This document shows, one piece after another, positions 9,801-17,653 of a DNA stretch of 64,000 nt. The position numbers and the translations under genes are program-made. The DNA is from CAZADA01 sp964636945. Lineage in GTDB: Bacteria > Pseudomonadota > Alphaproteobacteria > Caulobacterales > Maricaulaceae. Each line of letters begins with the position of its first letter. The first letter of the stretch is position 1. Below the pieces are notes generated by a model that saw only the letters and a list, made by a program, of their open reading frames with translations, did no database searches and had not been told where the DNA came from. The stretch covers positions 1 to 64,000 of the forward strand of contig CAZWVH010000004.1 in assembly GCA_964636945.1 (NCBI GenBank), read 5' to 3'.

Positions 9801-9991
9801 ACCAGGATTTTCTCTTCAGAAACGGCGCCGGCGTCGGCCTGAGAAACCTGGTCGACATCATCGCTTGTATCGTCGTCATCCTGTGCATACACCCCTGGAG
9901 CCAAAGTGATCGACATCACGATAGCCAATGTTGACGACGTCAATTTAAGGTTAGAGGTGAGTCTCGACTCATTTGTCCATAAACTAAGCAT
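6806..9991 (-). CDS. Large TonB-dependent outer-membrane receptor
   Basis: This 1061-residue outer-membrane receptor should import a substrate too large for porins, powered by TonB. It has a signal peptide (cleavage near GVYAQ, residue 36), an acidic linker, a TonB-box-like EKILVTGSRI, and a plug domain with VQTVSLRGLGANRTLVLLDG, followed by a long beta-barrel that ends in the typical aromatic residue (VTKRF). GGGAGGG precedes the ATG. The size and the divergent tryptophan-halogenase gene place it in the group of receptors often found with such flavoproteins in Caulobacter-like bacteria and linked there to carbohydrate or aromatic scavenging. The substrate is unknown. Confidence 0.93.
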   Translation of the reverse strand: MLSLWTNESRLTSNLKLTSSTLAIVMSITLAPGVYAQDDDDTSDDVDQVSQADAGAVSEEKILVTGSRIRRDEFTSPSPIQVLDPELGVSQGRFDTGALVQGSTLAAGSSQLTSGISANSASPQGGEGVQTVSLRGLGANRTLVLLDGKRAGPAGVRGQVAAFDLNVIPFSALESVEILKDGASSIYGSDAVAGVVNLITRRDFDGLELDAFYSQPFDGAGEFGRFNALYGKTFDGGHFQVAVDYQKQRRITKGDREFLDCPEDFIFDEQTGARRDVVDPRGPGVHGFNYTGDDGYACANGTTWGHIWLYDYSYIYSPNGSNAITFDEQGNIDPTTQLLQFDYDGSLAALGLPQWAAPLDPFQIGLPAGWFPVSTNRENYAVTQNYHVGERNDTFVPETTNLTFYADGAFELTDSVEVYADVLFSQRTTKQTGSNQYFNFGGTFNAPGLGAFGIPSDPVVNPLITGDALISPTTFYDHDGQKTTVDYMRAIGGLRGELPDGGFFGGWQWDIYAQHSRSRGEYRDEIVSGVVVSDIGDFRSSSCAGQMIENFSGVMTECIDIDYNDPQLLAGVLTPQQRALLFGVDVGETEYDQTYVEGIVDGELFSLPAGDVGFAVGATWREDSIKDTPGENARNGFIFLQNEAGITEGSSTTTEVFGEVYVPVLSDVPFFESLDVVGSLRWTDVDTVDSAETTWKFGVDWAVTDWFTLRGSRGTSFRAPALFELFLNNESFIVRQSGVDPCIDWAATLAEGGISQRIADNCAADGIPDDFSGGGVEPTVTIGGGLGELEPETSEASVVGFVFEPSRFLPWEANLSLAVDYYEIDIEGTVDTLDANQIVFGCYDSEVFPDEPLCDLFVRGQTGAPFNIDQITATFININSLKNTGLDYTLQYTQNNIFAGWDLDFRTNWVNQITDDEELFDGNVQSVNGEAGDPEWVGEANIILSKNDWTAFWGINYVGETSDEGDFIAANGELCRVSTRVGDYCVDLNAEATVYHNASLSRDFEDWRFTLGVSNLFDTPPPRVTTSGFNGAEISTIGQMPFVSQYDVFGRRAFVNVTKRF

Positions 9992-10589
9992 TTAGGTCCC
10001 TCCCACAATAAAGCACCAGCTATCGCAGGCTCACAATGAACACACACACCGTAAATAACGGCCCGATAACTCGACCGCTCCAGACTACACCTCGCACGGG
10101 GAAGAAGAAGCATCCGAGTTAATGAATCGGTCACAATTTTCAATGTAGTGGCAATAAAGTCACTGCCGGAATAAATATTTGCGATGAACGGCGCAATTTC
10201 TACGACGAACGACGAGCTATCTATTTTTATTGCAAAGTATTCATGATCCGGCAATCTAAAGTTATTCGGCAAGGAGGTGACTGAATACCGTTTGAGCGTG
10301 GCGTTCTGATTCTCATTCGCCCATTGTGAATCGGCCCCATCATCCAATTTGCGCAGAACTCGAAGCCCCCTTCAGCCATGGTTTCGCAAATGATTGCAGA
10401 GCGAGTTGCTGCACCGACGCGACGGCGGTTTTGGCTGCGATTGGGCGCCCCGGCCAACATGCATTGCGTGTGCGCGGTATTTCTTCGAATTCCCCTCAAT
10501 GCAGCGCCGACTTTGACGTGCGCGCCATAACCATTGATCATCTGAGCTCACCGTAATCCTCATCATGCATAGGCTAGGCGACGGCGCTC
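9992..10589. promoter_or_regulatory. Divergent promoter region between receptor and halogenase genes
   Basis: This 598-base gap separates two divergent genes and must hold both promoters. The middle (about 10130-10250) is AT-rich and includes the half-site ATTGCAAAG near 10217, similar to the TTGCAA elements in front of the pullulanase gene. No convincing protein is encoded here. A 135-codon minus frame that enters this region from inside the receptor gene has no family features. Confidence 0.45.
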
Positions 10590-12221
10590 ATGGCAAATAC
10601 GCGAGTGGTCATTGTGGGCGGTGGTTCTTCAGGATGGATCGCCGCAGCGTATTTGGACGGCGCGCTCAACCGCTTACGCAAAGGACCGCGCATTGACATC
10701 ACGGTTGTGGAGTCGCCCGACATACCGCGCATTTCAGTTGGCGAGGCAACCATACCCTCCCTGACCCATGTGCTTGAGGTGGCGGGCATCGACGAAACCG
10801 ATTTCGTGAAGCACACGGACGCGACCTACAAACAGGCTATAAAATATCGAAATTGGTGGAAGAATGACGGCTCGTCCTACTATCACCCCTTCACGCGCGG
10901 CCCCTTTGGTCCTATCGACTTTACCGGCGAAATTTGGGCGCGAAGCGACCGTTCTATCCCTTATATGGAGACAGTGTCCGCCCAGCCGGCCTTGTGCGAG
11001 TTGGGGCTGGTTCCCAAGACCCAGGGACCATGGCGTTTTGGTCCTCCGCTGCATTATGCATTTCATCTCAATGCACAAAAGTTCGCGGACTATCTGACTG
11101 CCCACGCCACAGCACACGGCGTGACCCATGTCCGCGCCAATATGACCAGCGCCGTCATGCGCGAGAACGGGCTGATCCAAGCCATTGAGACCGACACAGC
11201 GGGTCGAATTGATGGCGATATTTTTGTCGACTGCACAGGCTTTTCGGCTCAGCTGATCGCCAAGCACATGAATGTGAACTCGCTTGACGCCTCCAAATAC
11301 CTCATGTGTGACCGCGCCCTGGTGATGCCGATCCCCTATGACGTGGCCTATCCTGGCGAGTTGCGCTCGTACACACTTGCAACAGCGCTGTCGGCTGGGT
11401 GGATCTGGGATATTCCACTGCGTTCGCGTCGCGCCGTGGGCTATGTCCACTCCAGCGCGTTTGTCTCACTCGACGAGGCCGAGCGCGAAGTGCGCGCCTA
11501 TGAAGGCCCCCACAGCGAAGCGCTCGATACGCGGGTGGTCAATTTTCAGGTTGGTTGGCGGCACCGCCACTGGGTGGGCAACTGCGTCGCCATTGGGCTG
11601 TCTGGCGGTTTTATTGAGCCCCTCGAGTCCACGGGTTTGTATCTGTCAGAATTGGGCGCAGTCATGCTGGCCGAACACTTCCCTTACAAAGACGATCACA
11701 TCCCAGCCTTGGCGTTTCGCTATAATCGCATTTTGCAAAATCGGTATTACGAGATACTGGACTTCATTAATCTGCACTATTGTCTGACAAAGCGAGATGA
11801 CACCGCGTTCTGGCGCGAAGTGCAAAACTCCGATCGCGTCACCGAGCGCATCAAAGCTAAGCTGGAATTCTGGCGCGCCAAGCGTCCGTCCGCCGCCGAT
11901 CTGGAGGACCAGTTTTTCCTCGGCCAGTCTCAAGAATTATCAGGCGATCCCAACGGGCTGGATGATCGCCGCCCCCCTGTCGACACCGCCAAGCTTTGGA
12001 GCCATTACAGCTATGAGTGCATCATGTACGGGATGAACTACAGCGGCCGCGACTGGACGGATGACGATGCTTCGCGCGGCTTTCCCGCCCAAGTCCAGCC
12101 GAGGGTGAAGGCGCGGATCGCCAACCTATCCCAGCACTTGCCGCGCCATGAGGAATATTTGCGTCAAATGGTGGGATTTGAAGCCCCGCCCACCGGACCG
12201 CGACCGGCAGGGTGGTCATGA
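10590..12221 (+). CDS. Tryptophan halogenase family flavoprotein
   Basis: The protein belongs to the FAD-dependent halogenase family. It has the FAD-binding GGGSSGW near residues 10-16, the conserved lysine region TYKQAIKYRNW (79-89), the diagnostic WxWxIP motif as GWIWDIP (about residue 270), and the PLESTG loop near 343 that holds the catalytic glutamate in characterised members. The length of 543 residues is slightly above the 510-540 of typical halogenases. Many homologues next to TonB-dependent receptors have unknown substrates, and halogenation itself is not proven for them. It is followed by a sulfotransferase-like gene and is divergent from the receptor, suggesting that an imported compound is modified. 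Confidence 0.9.
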   Translation: MANTRVVIVGGGSSGWIAAAYLDGALNRLRKGPRIDITVVESPDIPRISVGEATIPSLTHVLEVAGIDETDFVKHTDATYKQAIKYRNWWKNDGSSYYHPFTRGPFGPIDFTGEIWARSDRSIPYMETVSAQPALCELGLVPKTQGPWRFGPPLHYAFHLNAQKFADYLTAHATAHGVTHVRANMTSAVMRENGLIQAIETDTAGRIDGDIFVDCTGFSAQLIAKHMNVNSLDASKYLMCDRALVMPIPYDVAYPGELRSYTLATALSAGWIWDIPLRSRRAVGYVHSSAFVSLDEAEREVRAYEGPHSEALDTRVVNFQVGWRHRHWVGNCVAIGLSGGFIEPLESTGLYLSELGAVMLAEHFPYKDDHIPALAFRYNRILQNRYYEILDFINLHYCLTKRDDTAFWREVQNSDRVTERIKAKLEFWRAKRPSAADLEDQFFLGQSQELSGDPNGLDDRRPPVDTAKLWSHYSYECIMYGMNYSGRDWTDDDASRGFPAQVQPRVKARIANLSQHLPRHEEYLRQMVGFEAPPTGPRPAGWS

Positions 12222-12299
12222 CCTGTTTGGCGCGCTGGCGAAACGCTTCGCGCGATAATTTTGAATCGATTGCGTCAGTCAACAGATTGGATTGAGCCC

Positions 12300-13091
12300 A
12301 TGCCCCGGATTCACATGAAACCGGACACCCTCAATGAGGAGAACCGGAAATTTCAGCAGACACCATTAACACAACCGGTGTTTCTCAACAGTGTGCCGAA
12401 AAGCGGTTCACACTTACTGCGCAATATTTTCCGGATGTTTGTGCCGGTTGAGCAGCAATATCATGAACAATTCATTCAATGGCCCAACCTTGAGGAACAC
12501 GCACACGCCTTCAACAAAGACAGCTGCTATCTGAGCTGGGGACATTTGTTGTTTTCCGATGCGTCGGTGATGCGCCTCAAACACGCCCGCAAAATTCTGC
12601 TCGTCCGCGACCCCTATTCCTGGGTGCTCGCGCGAACGCGCTTTTTCTTGTCCGATGAGTTCTCAGGAAACATCGACCACATCAAAAACGGTGTTTTGAC
12701 CGTGGAGGAACTTCTCAACCTCATGATTATGGGCGTGTACCAGAAAGCGCCCTCCATGCAGGAGATCTTCAATCTCAACGCCTGCGCCTGGATCGGCACC
12801 GGTGTTTATCTCGTGCGCTATGAGCAATTGGTTGAGAATGTGCGCGACCTGGATTCTGCCCGTGCGCAGACCTATTTTCACGCCCTGTTCGAAGCTGGCG
12901 GCATCACTGTCCCCGAGGACTGGCGCGAACGGGTGCGTGTCGGTTCAGATCGCAAACAAAGCGGCACGGCGCGCGAAAACCTCAGCGGCAAGGCCGATGA
13001 AATCGCCATTCCCAAGGAGTTGCCCGACGCTCAAAAACGGCTGGTCGATCTCCAGGCGCCCGGATTGAGAGCGTTTTTAGGGTATGTGTAG
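12300..13091 (+). CDS. Sulfotransferase-like protein
   Basis: The protein resembles PAPS-dependent sulfotransferases. The 5'-phosphosulfate-binding loop is seen as NSVPKSGSHLLRN near residues 31-43, and the 3'-phosphate-binding segment as LLVRDPYSWVLARTRFFLS near 100-118. Length is about 263 residues. The ATG at 12300 is preferred over an in-frame TTG at 12261; an ATG at 12315 is also possible because neither has a strong ribosome binding site. The gene follows the halogenase-family gene on the same strand 78 bases later and is likely co-transcribed with it. The acceptor is unknown. A role in sulfating the same compound that the flavoprotein handles is an inference from context. Confidence 0.75.
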   Translation: MPRIHMKPDTLNEENRKFQQTPLTQPVFLNSVPKSGSHLLRNIFRMFVPVEQQYHEQFIQWPNLEEHAHAFNKDSCYLSWGHLLFSDASVMRLKHARKILLVRDPYSWVLARTRFFLSDEFSGNIDHIKNGVLTVEELLNLMIMGVYQKAPSMQEIFNLNACAWIGTGVYLVRYEQLVENVRDLDSARAQTYFHALFEAGGITVPEDWRERVRVGSDRKQSGTARENLSGKADEIAIPKELPDAQKRLVDLQAPGLRAFLGYV

Positions 13092-13101
13092 GTCTTGATC
13101 A

Positions 13102-13287
13102 TTACGGCGTAGGCTCATCCCCGCCAGATGACTCGTTAGAGCCGCCAGACCCTTTGGTTTGATTTTGAGCAAATGCGGCAATTGCCAGTGCTGCGGCGGC
13201 AAAAAGCGCACCACCCAAGAAATACTGCTCCTGGTGGAAAACGTAAATGGCGGCGAAGGCCAACCCCGCCGCAACCAACAACATCAT
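13102..13287 (-). CDS. Small two-helix membrane protein, unknown function
   Basis: This 61-residue protein has two hydrophobic segments (MMLLVAAGLAFAAIYVF and FLGGALFAAAALAIAAFA) separated by a short loop, and a polar Ser/Gly-rich tail. GGTGGGGGTGA precedes the ATG, which supports translation. It converges with the sulfotransferase gene, ten bases away. I do not recognise a family. Confidence 0.55.
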   Translation of the reverse strand: MMLLVAAGLAFAAIYVFHQEQYFLGGALFAAAALAIAAFAQNQTKGSGGSNESSGGDEPTP

Positions 13288-13447
13288 AGATCACCCCCAC
13301 CAATTTCTCCGATCAGCGTAATCGGGCGCCCGGTCGCAGTCGAGCGCGGGGCCAAACGAATCAGCCGTGCAAGCCTCAGATCAATCAAAATTCTCAATGC
13401 AAGTGGCCAAACCAGTACTGGCTGAAGATTTCAAGTTCTGCAATTTC

Positions 13448-13571
13448 TTGCAAACTTTGCAAAGTATCCCGGCCATGCAATATTGCGCATTGCACCATAA
13501 CTCAATTTTTACAATGTTGACTCGCTTAAAAGGGAAGCGTACTCTTCATGCAAAATAATGAAAATTGCGCA
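13448..13571. promoter_or_regulatory. Palindrome cluster and promoter in front of the pullulanase gene
   Basis: A perfect 7-1-7 inverted repeat TTGCAAA-C-TTTGCAA lies at 13448-13462, the 10-bp palindrome GCAATATTGC at 13477-13486, and a looser pair TGCAAAAT/ATTGCGCA at 13549-13571. Between them TTGACT (13517-13522) and TACTCT (13540-13545), 17 bases apart, form a plausible sigma-70 promoter. The last site would sit at the start of transcription and the first two about 50-90 bases upstream. This arrangement suits a LacI-type maltodextrin regulator, but the regulator gene is not in the window. The rest of 13288-13587 holds no gene. Confidence 0.55.
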
Positions 13572-13587
13572 AAGGGGAGGACCTGCC

Positions 13588-16500
13588 ATGGCCGTGCGCT
13601 CTATCCATCTCACGCTCGCCGCTCTTGGTGCGCTGGCATTCAACGCCTCGTTCGCCACATCGTCCCACGCCGACCACACGCCCCAGCCGGGGAGCGCCGC
13701 CCTGGTCGGCAGCCTGCAGAGCGAGCTCGGTTGTCCTGGAGATTGGCAACCCGATTGCGCAGCCACGGAACTCGCCTTCCAAAATGGCGTGTGGCGCGGG
13801 ACCTTTTTCGTGCCGGCCGGAGACTGGGAGTTTAAGGTCGCGCTGAACGATACTTGGGATGAGAATTACGGGGCCAATGGTGCGCCCGGCGGGGCCAATA
13901 TCGGGTTGAGCGTGGCTGAAGGCGCAAATATCACCTTCATCTACGACCATGAAACTCACGTGATCAGCAATGACGCGCCCTTGGTGCAGCCAAGCTCGGT
14001 CACCGTGGCGGGCAGCCTTCAAAGCGAATTGGGATGTTCTGGCGATTGGCAGCCTGACTGCAGCGCTACGTTCCTCACCTTCGACGAAGAAGACGGCGTT
14101 TGGCAGGGCGTTTTTTCCGTGCCAGCCGGCGACTATGAGTATAAGGCCCCGCTCAATGGCAGCTGGGATGAAAACTACGGCCTGAACGCCACGCGCGATG
14201 GCGCGAACATTCCGCTGAGCCTGGCGTCGGATACCGACGTGAAATTCTATTATGACCACGCCACCAATTGGATCACGAGCAACCAGAACAGCGTGATCGC
14301 GGTGGCTCCAGGCAATTTCCAGTCGGAACTTGGGTGTTCGGGCGACTGGCAGCCTTGGTGTTTGCAGTCTTGGCTCCAGGATCTTGACGGAGACGGGCTC
14401 TACACTTTCTCCACCCGTTCAATCCCCGCCGGCGACTACGAAGTGAAAGTCGCGCTCAATGAGAGCTGGGATGTGAATTATGGCGCTGGCGGAGTGCAGA
14501 ATGGGCCGAATATCCCCTTCTCCGTGCCCAATGACGGCGATCTGGTGGTCTTCAGCTATGACCCGAACACCAATGTCTTGACCGTGGGCGGCGAGTTGCC
14601 CAAAGGCGATTTGCAACTGGCTGAAGCCTATTGGCTGGCCGAGGACGTCATCGCCTGGAATGTCCCATACGACGCCCAAGTGCGCCTGCACCATAGTGAC
14701 GAAGCCGCGCTCGCGATCACGGCTGACGGCGTCACAGGCGGCGACAGCATTGGCCTCACGCGCGACGGCGTAGTTGGCGGCGCAATTGCTGATAAATTCC
14801 GCCACCTGACCGGTCTTCCGGTCTACCGGATCGCTTCAGAAGATGTGAGTCTCGTCCCCGCCATATTGCGCCAGCAATTTGCGGTAGCGGCAACTGACCA
14901 GGAGGGCGCGCCAATTGACGCCACCGGCGTGCAACCTCCCGGCGTGCTCGATGATTTATACACTTATGGCGGTGCGCTGGGCGTTTCATTTGCCTCCAAC
15001 GGCGCCCCCACATTGGGCGTTTGGGCGCCCACGGCCCGTTCGGTCAAGTTGCATCTGTTTGACAGCGCTGACCCGAATGCGCCCCCGAGCCAAGTCCTTC
15101 CCATGACTCGTGATGATGAGTTTGGCGTGTGGTCGATCGAAGGCGAGACAGGCTGGAACCGCAAATACTATCTTTATGAGGTTGATGTGTATGTGCGCTC
15201 CACCGGCCAGTTTGAGACCAATCTTGTCACGGACCCCTACTCGCTGAGCCTGTCGATGGACAGCAAGCGCACACAGATCGTGAACCTTGACGATCGTGAT
15301 CTGAGGCCGCCAGCATTTGCGCAGATGCGTAAGCCGCGCCTCGACGCACCCGAAGACGCGGCGATCTACGAGCTGCACGTGCGCGATTTCTCCATGAGCG
15401 ACCCGCGCGTGCCGGAAAACGAACGCGGCACCTTCGCGGCGTTCGGTCGTCAGGGCTCAAACGGCATGCGCCATCTGCGCCGCCTGGCGCGCGCTGGCCT
15501 CACCCATGTGCACCTGCTGCCGGCCTTTGATTGCGCCACGATCCCCGAAGATCGCTCAACTCATGCCGATCCGGGCGATCTGTCCGGATTCGCGCCCGAC
15601 AGCGACCAACAACAAGCCGCCATCGATCCCATTCGCGACCAGGATGGCTTTAACTGGTGCTATGATCCATTTCATTACACTGCGCCGGAGGGCAGCTATT
15701 CCACCGACCCCGATGGCCCAGAGCGGATTTATGAATTTCGTGAGATGGTGACGGGCTTGAACCGCGCCGGTCTGCGCGTGGTGATGGACGTGGTCTACAA
15801 TCACACCAGCGGCAGCGGCCAGGGCGAAAAGTCAGTGCTCGATCGCATCGTGCCCGACTATTACCACCGCCTCAACGCCTCCGGCTTCATCGAAACCTCA
15901 AGCTGTTGCGCCAACACCGCCACCGAGCACGCCATGATGGAAAAGCTGATGCTCGACTCGCTGCGCACCTGGGCGGTGGATTATAAGGTGGATGGCTTCC
16001 GCTTTGACCTGATGGGCCACCATTCGCGCGCCAATATTGAAAACGCCCGCGACATGCTCAATGCACTCACCCTGGGCGCGGACGGCGTCGATGGGGAAGC
16101 GATTTACCTCTATGGCGAAGGCTGGAACTTTGGCGAAGTCGCCAATGACGCCCGCTTTGTCCAAGCCACCCAAATCAATATGGGCGACAACACCGGCGTG
16201 GGCACGTTTAACGATCGGATCCGCGATGGCGTACGCGGCGGCGGACCGTTTGACACCGGCGTGGACCATGTGCGCCGGCAAGGCTTTATCAATGGCCTGT
16301 TCACCGATCCCAATGCGGAAAACTCTGGCTCAGCCGGCGAACGCGAAGAGCTCTTGCGGCTCACCGACTGGGTCCGGATTGGTCTGGCGGGCTCCATCGC
16401 CGATTTCGAGTTCGAGGATCGCTTCGGCAATATCGTCCGCGCAGGCGATGTGGACTATCCCGGCCAAGGCGGGGCGGGCTACACCAGCGATCCGCAGGAA

Positions 16501-17259
16501 ATCATCAACTATGCGGCCGCGCACGACAATGAGACGTTGTTCGACATCAACCAGTACAAACTCCCGCGCGCCACATCGGCCGAGGACCGCGTGCGCATGG
16601 TTAATCTCGGCAATAGCATCATTGCGCTGAGCCAGGGCGTGCCCTTCTTCCACGCTGGCCAAGACATGCTGCGCTCCAAATCCATGGACCGTAACAGCTT
16701 CAATTCCGGCGATTGGTTCAACATTCTGGACTTCACCTTCACCGACAATGGCTGGGGGCGCGGTCTGCCGCCATTTGGCGACAATTCAGGAAACTGGGAC
16801 GAACAACGCGATCTGTTGGGCGATGCGTCCATCGATGTGGATGAGAGCTTCATGGATGACGCTGCCCGCCACATGCGCGCCATGCTGCGCATCCGCAACA
16901 GCTTGGATGTGTTCCGTCTGCAAACCGGCGACGAGGTGAATGACAGCGTGGCTTTCCACAACACCGGTCCCGATCAAATCCCCGGCGTCATCGCCATGAG
17001 CCTCAGCGGCTCGGGCGGCATGGAAGCCGTGGTGGTGTTCAACGCCAGCACAGAGGCCCACACCGTAACGATCGCGGAATGCCTAGGCGAGACGTTCAAC
17101 CTTCACCCGGTTCTGCGCCTTTCGCGCGATCCGGTGGTGCGTGGCTCAACGTTCGACCCCGCCACTGGCGCGTTCACCACCCCTGCGCGAACCACGGCAG
17201 TGTTTGTCGCCCGTGGCGCCATCCTCCGTCAGCTGAACTGGAAGGATGAGGAAAGGTAA
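13588..17259 (+). CDS. Secreted pullulanase / alpha-1,6-glucosidase (GH13) with three X25-type modules
   Basis: This 1223-residue exported enzyme should cut alpha-1,6 links in pullulan, starch or glycogen fragments. The ATG at 13588 has GGGGAGG upstream and gives a clean signal peptide (cleavage near SSHA-DH); an ATG 30 bases earlier would spoil it. Three tandem modules that start with SLQSELGC(P/S)GDWQPDC or NFQSELGCSGDWQPWC lie near residues 40, 137 and 238 and resemble pullulanase X25/SusE-like starch-binding units. After a CBM48-like segment (GVWAPTARSVKLHLF) come the GH13 motifs: DVVYNHT (~733), DGFRFDLMGHH (~801), YGEGWNFG (~841) and AAAHDNE (~974). The catalytic Asp and Glu are therefore present. 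The exbB/exbD/tonB genes follow. Confidence 0.93.
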   Translation: MAVRSIHLTLAALGALAFNASFATSSHADHTPQPGSAALVGSLQSELGCPGDWQPDCAATELAFQNGVWRGTFFVPAGDWEFKVALNDTWDENYGANGAPGGANIGLSVAEGANITFIYDHETHVISNDAPLVQPSSVTVAGSLQSELGCSGDWQPDCSATFLTFDEEDGVWQGVFSVPAGDYEYKAPLNGSWDENYGLNATRDGANIPLSLASDTDVKFYYDHATNWITSNQNSVIAVAPGNFQSELGCSGDWQPWCLQSWLQDLDGDGLYTFSTRSIPAGDYEVKVALNESWDVNYGAGGVQNGPNIPFSVPNDGDLVVFSYDPNTNVLTVGGELPKGDLQLAEAYWLAEDVIAWNVPYDAQVRLHHSDEAALAITADGVTGGDSIGLTRDGVVGGAIADKFRHLTGLPVYRIASEDVSLVPAILRQQFAVAATDQEGAPIDATGVQPPGVLDDLYTYGGALGVSFASNGAPTLGVWAPTARSVKLHLFDSADPNAPPSQVLPMTRDDEFGVWSIEGETGWNRKYYLYEVDVYVRSTGQFETNLVTDPYSLSLSMDSKRTQIVNLDDRDLRPPAFAQMRKPRLDAPEDAAIYELHVRDFSMSDPRVPENERGTFAAFGRQGSNGMRHLRRLARAGLTHVHLLPAFDCATIPEDRSTHADPGDLSGFAPDSDQQQAAIDPIRDQDGFNWCYDPFHYTAPEGSYSTDPDGPERIYEFREMVTGLNRAGLRVVMDVVYNHTSGSGQGEKSVLDRIVPDYYHRLNASGFIETSSCCANTATEHAMMEKLMLDSLRTWAVDYKVDGFRFDLMGHHSRANIENARDMLNALTLGADGVDGEAIYLYGEGWNFGEVANDARFVQATQINMGDNTGVGTFNDRIRDGVRGGGPFDTGVDHVRRQGFINGLFTDPNAENSGSAGEREELLRLTDWVRIGLAGSIADFEFEDRFGNIVRAGDVDYPGQGGAGYTSDPQEIINYAAAHDNETLFDINQYKLPRATSAEDRVRMVNLGNSIIALSQGVPFFHAGQDMLRSKSMDRNSFNSGDWFNILDFTFTDNGWGRGLPPFGDNSGNWDEQRDLLGDASIDVDESFMDDAARHMRAMLRIRNSLDVFRLQTGDEVNDSVAFHNTGPDQIPGVIAMSLSGSGGMEAVVVFNASTEAHTVTIAECLGETFNLHPVLRLSRDPVVRGSTFDPATGAFTTPARTTAVFVARGAILRQLNWKDEER

Positions 17260-17292
17260 CCAAGACCGCTGAGTTAACGTGTGCGGGGGCTG

Positions 17293-17324
17293 TTTGACGG
17301 GGCGCGGCCGTGCGTCCCGTCAAA
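17293..17324 (+). terminator. Possible terminator hairpin after the pullulanase gene
   Basis: TTTGACGGG (17293-17301) pairs perfectly with CCCGTCAAA (17316-17324) around a 14-base loop, 34 bases after the pullulanase stop. There is no clear T-run after it, so intrinsic termination is uncertain. The surrounding gap 17260-17653 contains no gene. Confidence 0.45.
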
Positions 17325-17352
17325 GTCTGTCGCACTGCCATTTGACTTCGTC

Positions 17353-17366
17353 TGTGCACGTGCACA
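17353..17366. promoter_or_regulatory. 14-bp perfect palindrome upstream of exbB
   Basis: TGTGCACGTGCACA is a perfect palindrome placed 288 bases upstream of the exbB-like start. It could be an operator for the exbB-exbD-exbD-tonB operon or part of the 3' flank of the pullulanase gene. Nothing else in the window repeats it. Confidence 0.3.
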
Positions 17367-17653
17367 TTTCATGACTGAGCTCGATTGCGGCAGAAACGTG
17401 CGAGGTCAACACGATCACAGCGCCCCACTTTGCGGGCGAGCGGCATGATGCGCCCACTGCCCGCCTGGCGGCGCCAGTCAGACGGATCGCCAAATTCCCC
17501 TACCATATTGTTGGCCCACCGACCGGCGTCGGCATCGTAACGAAACTATCGTCAAATCGGGTATGGACGACAGAAACCGGCCGTAGTAATCCCCAAGCGC
17601 GCATGGGCTTTGGTGAGCATTCTTTTGCTGTAGAGTAACAGTTGGGGGGGAGC

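Noticed and set aside
9940..10347. 135-codon minus frame in the receptor/halogenase gap
   Set aside because: It overlaps the start of the receptor gene in another frame, has no ribosome binding site or family features, and its composition is like non-coding DNA.
12227..12260. GCGAA/TTCGC hairpin after the halogenase gene as terminator
   Set aside because: The stem is only five bases and the downstream sulfotransferase gene is probably co-transcribed.
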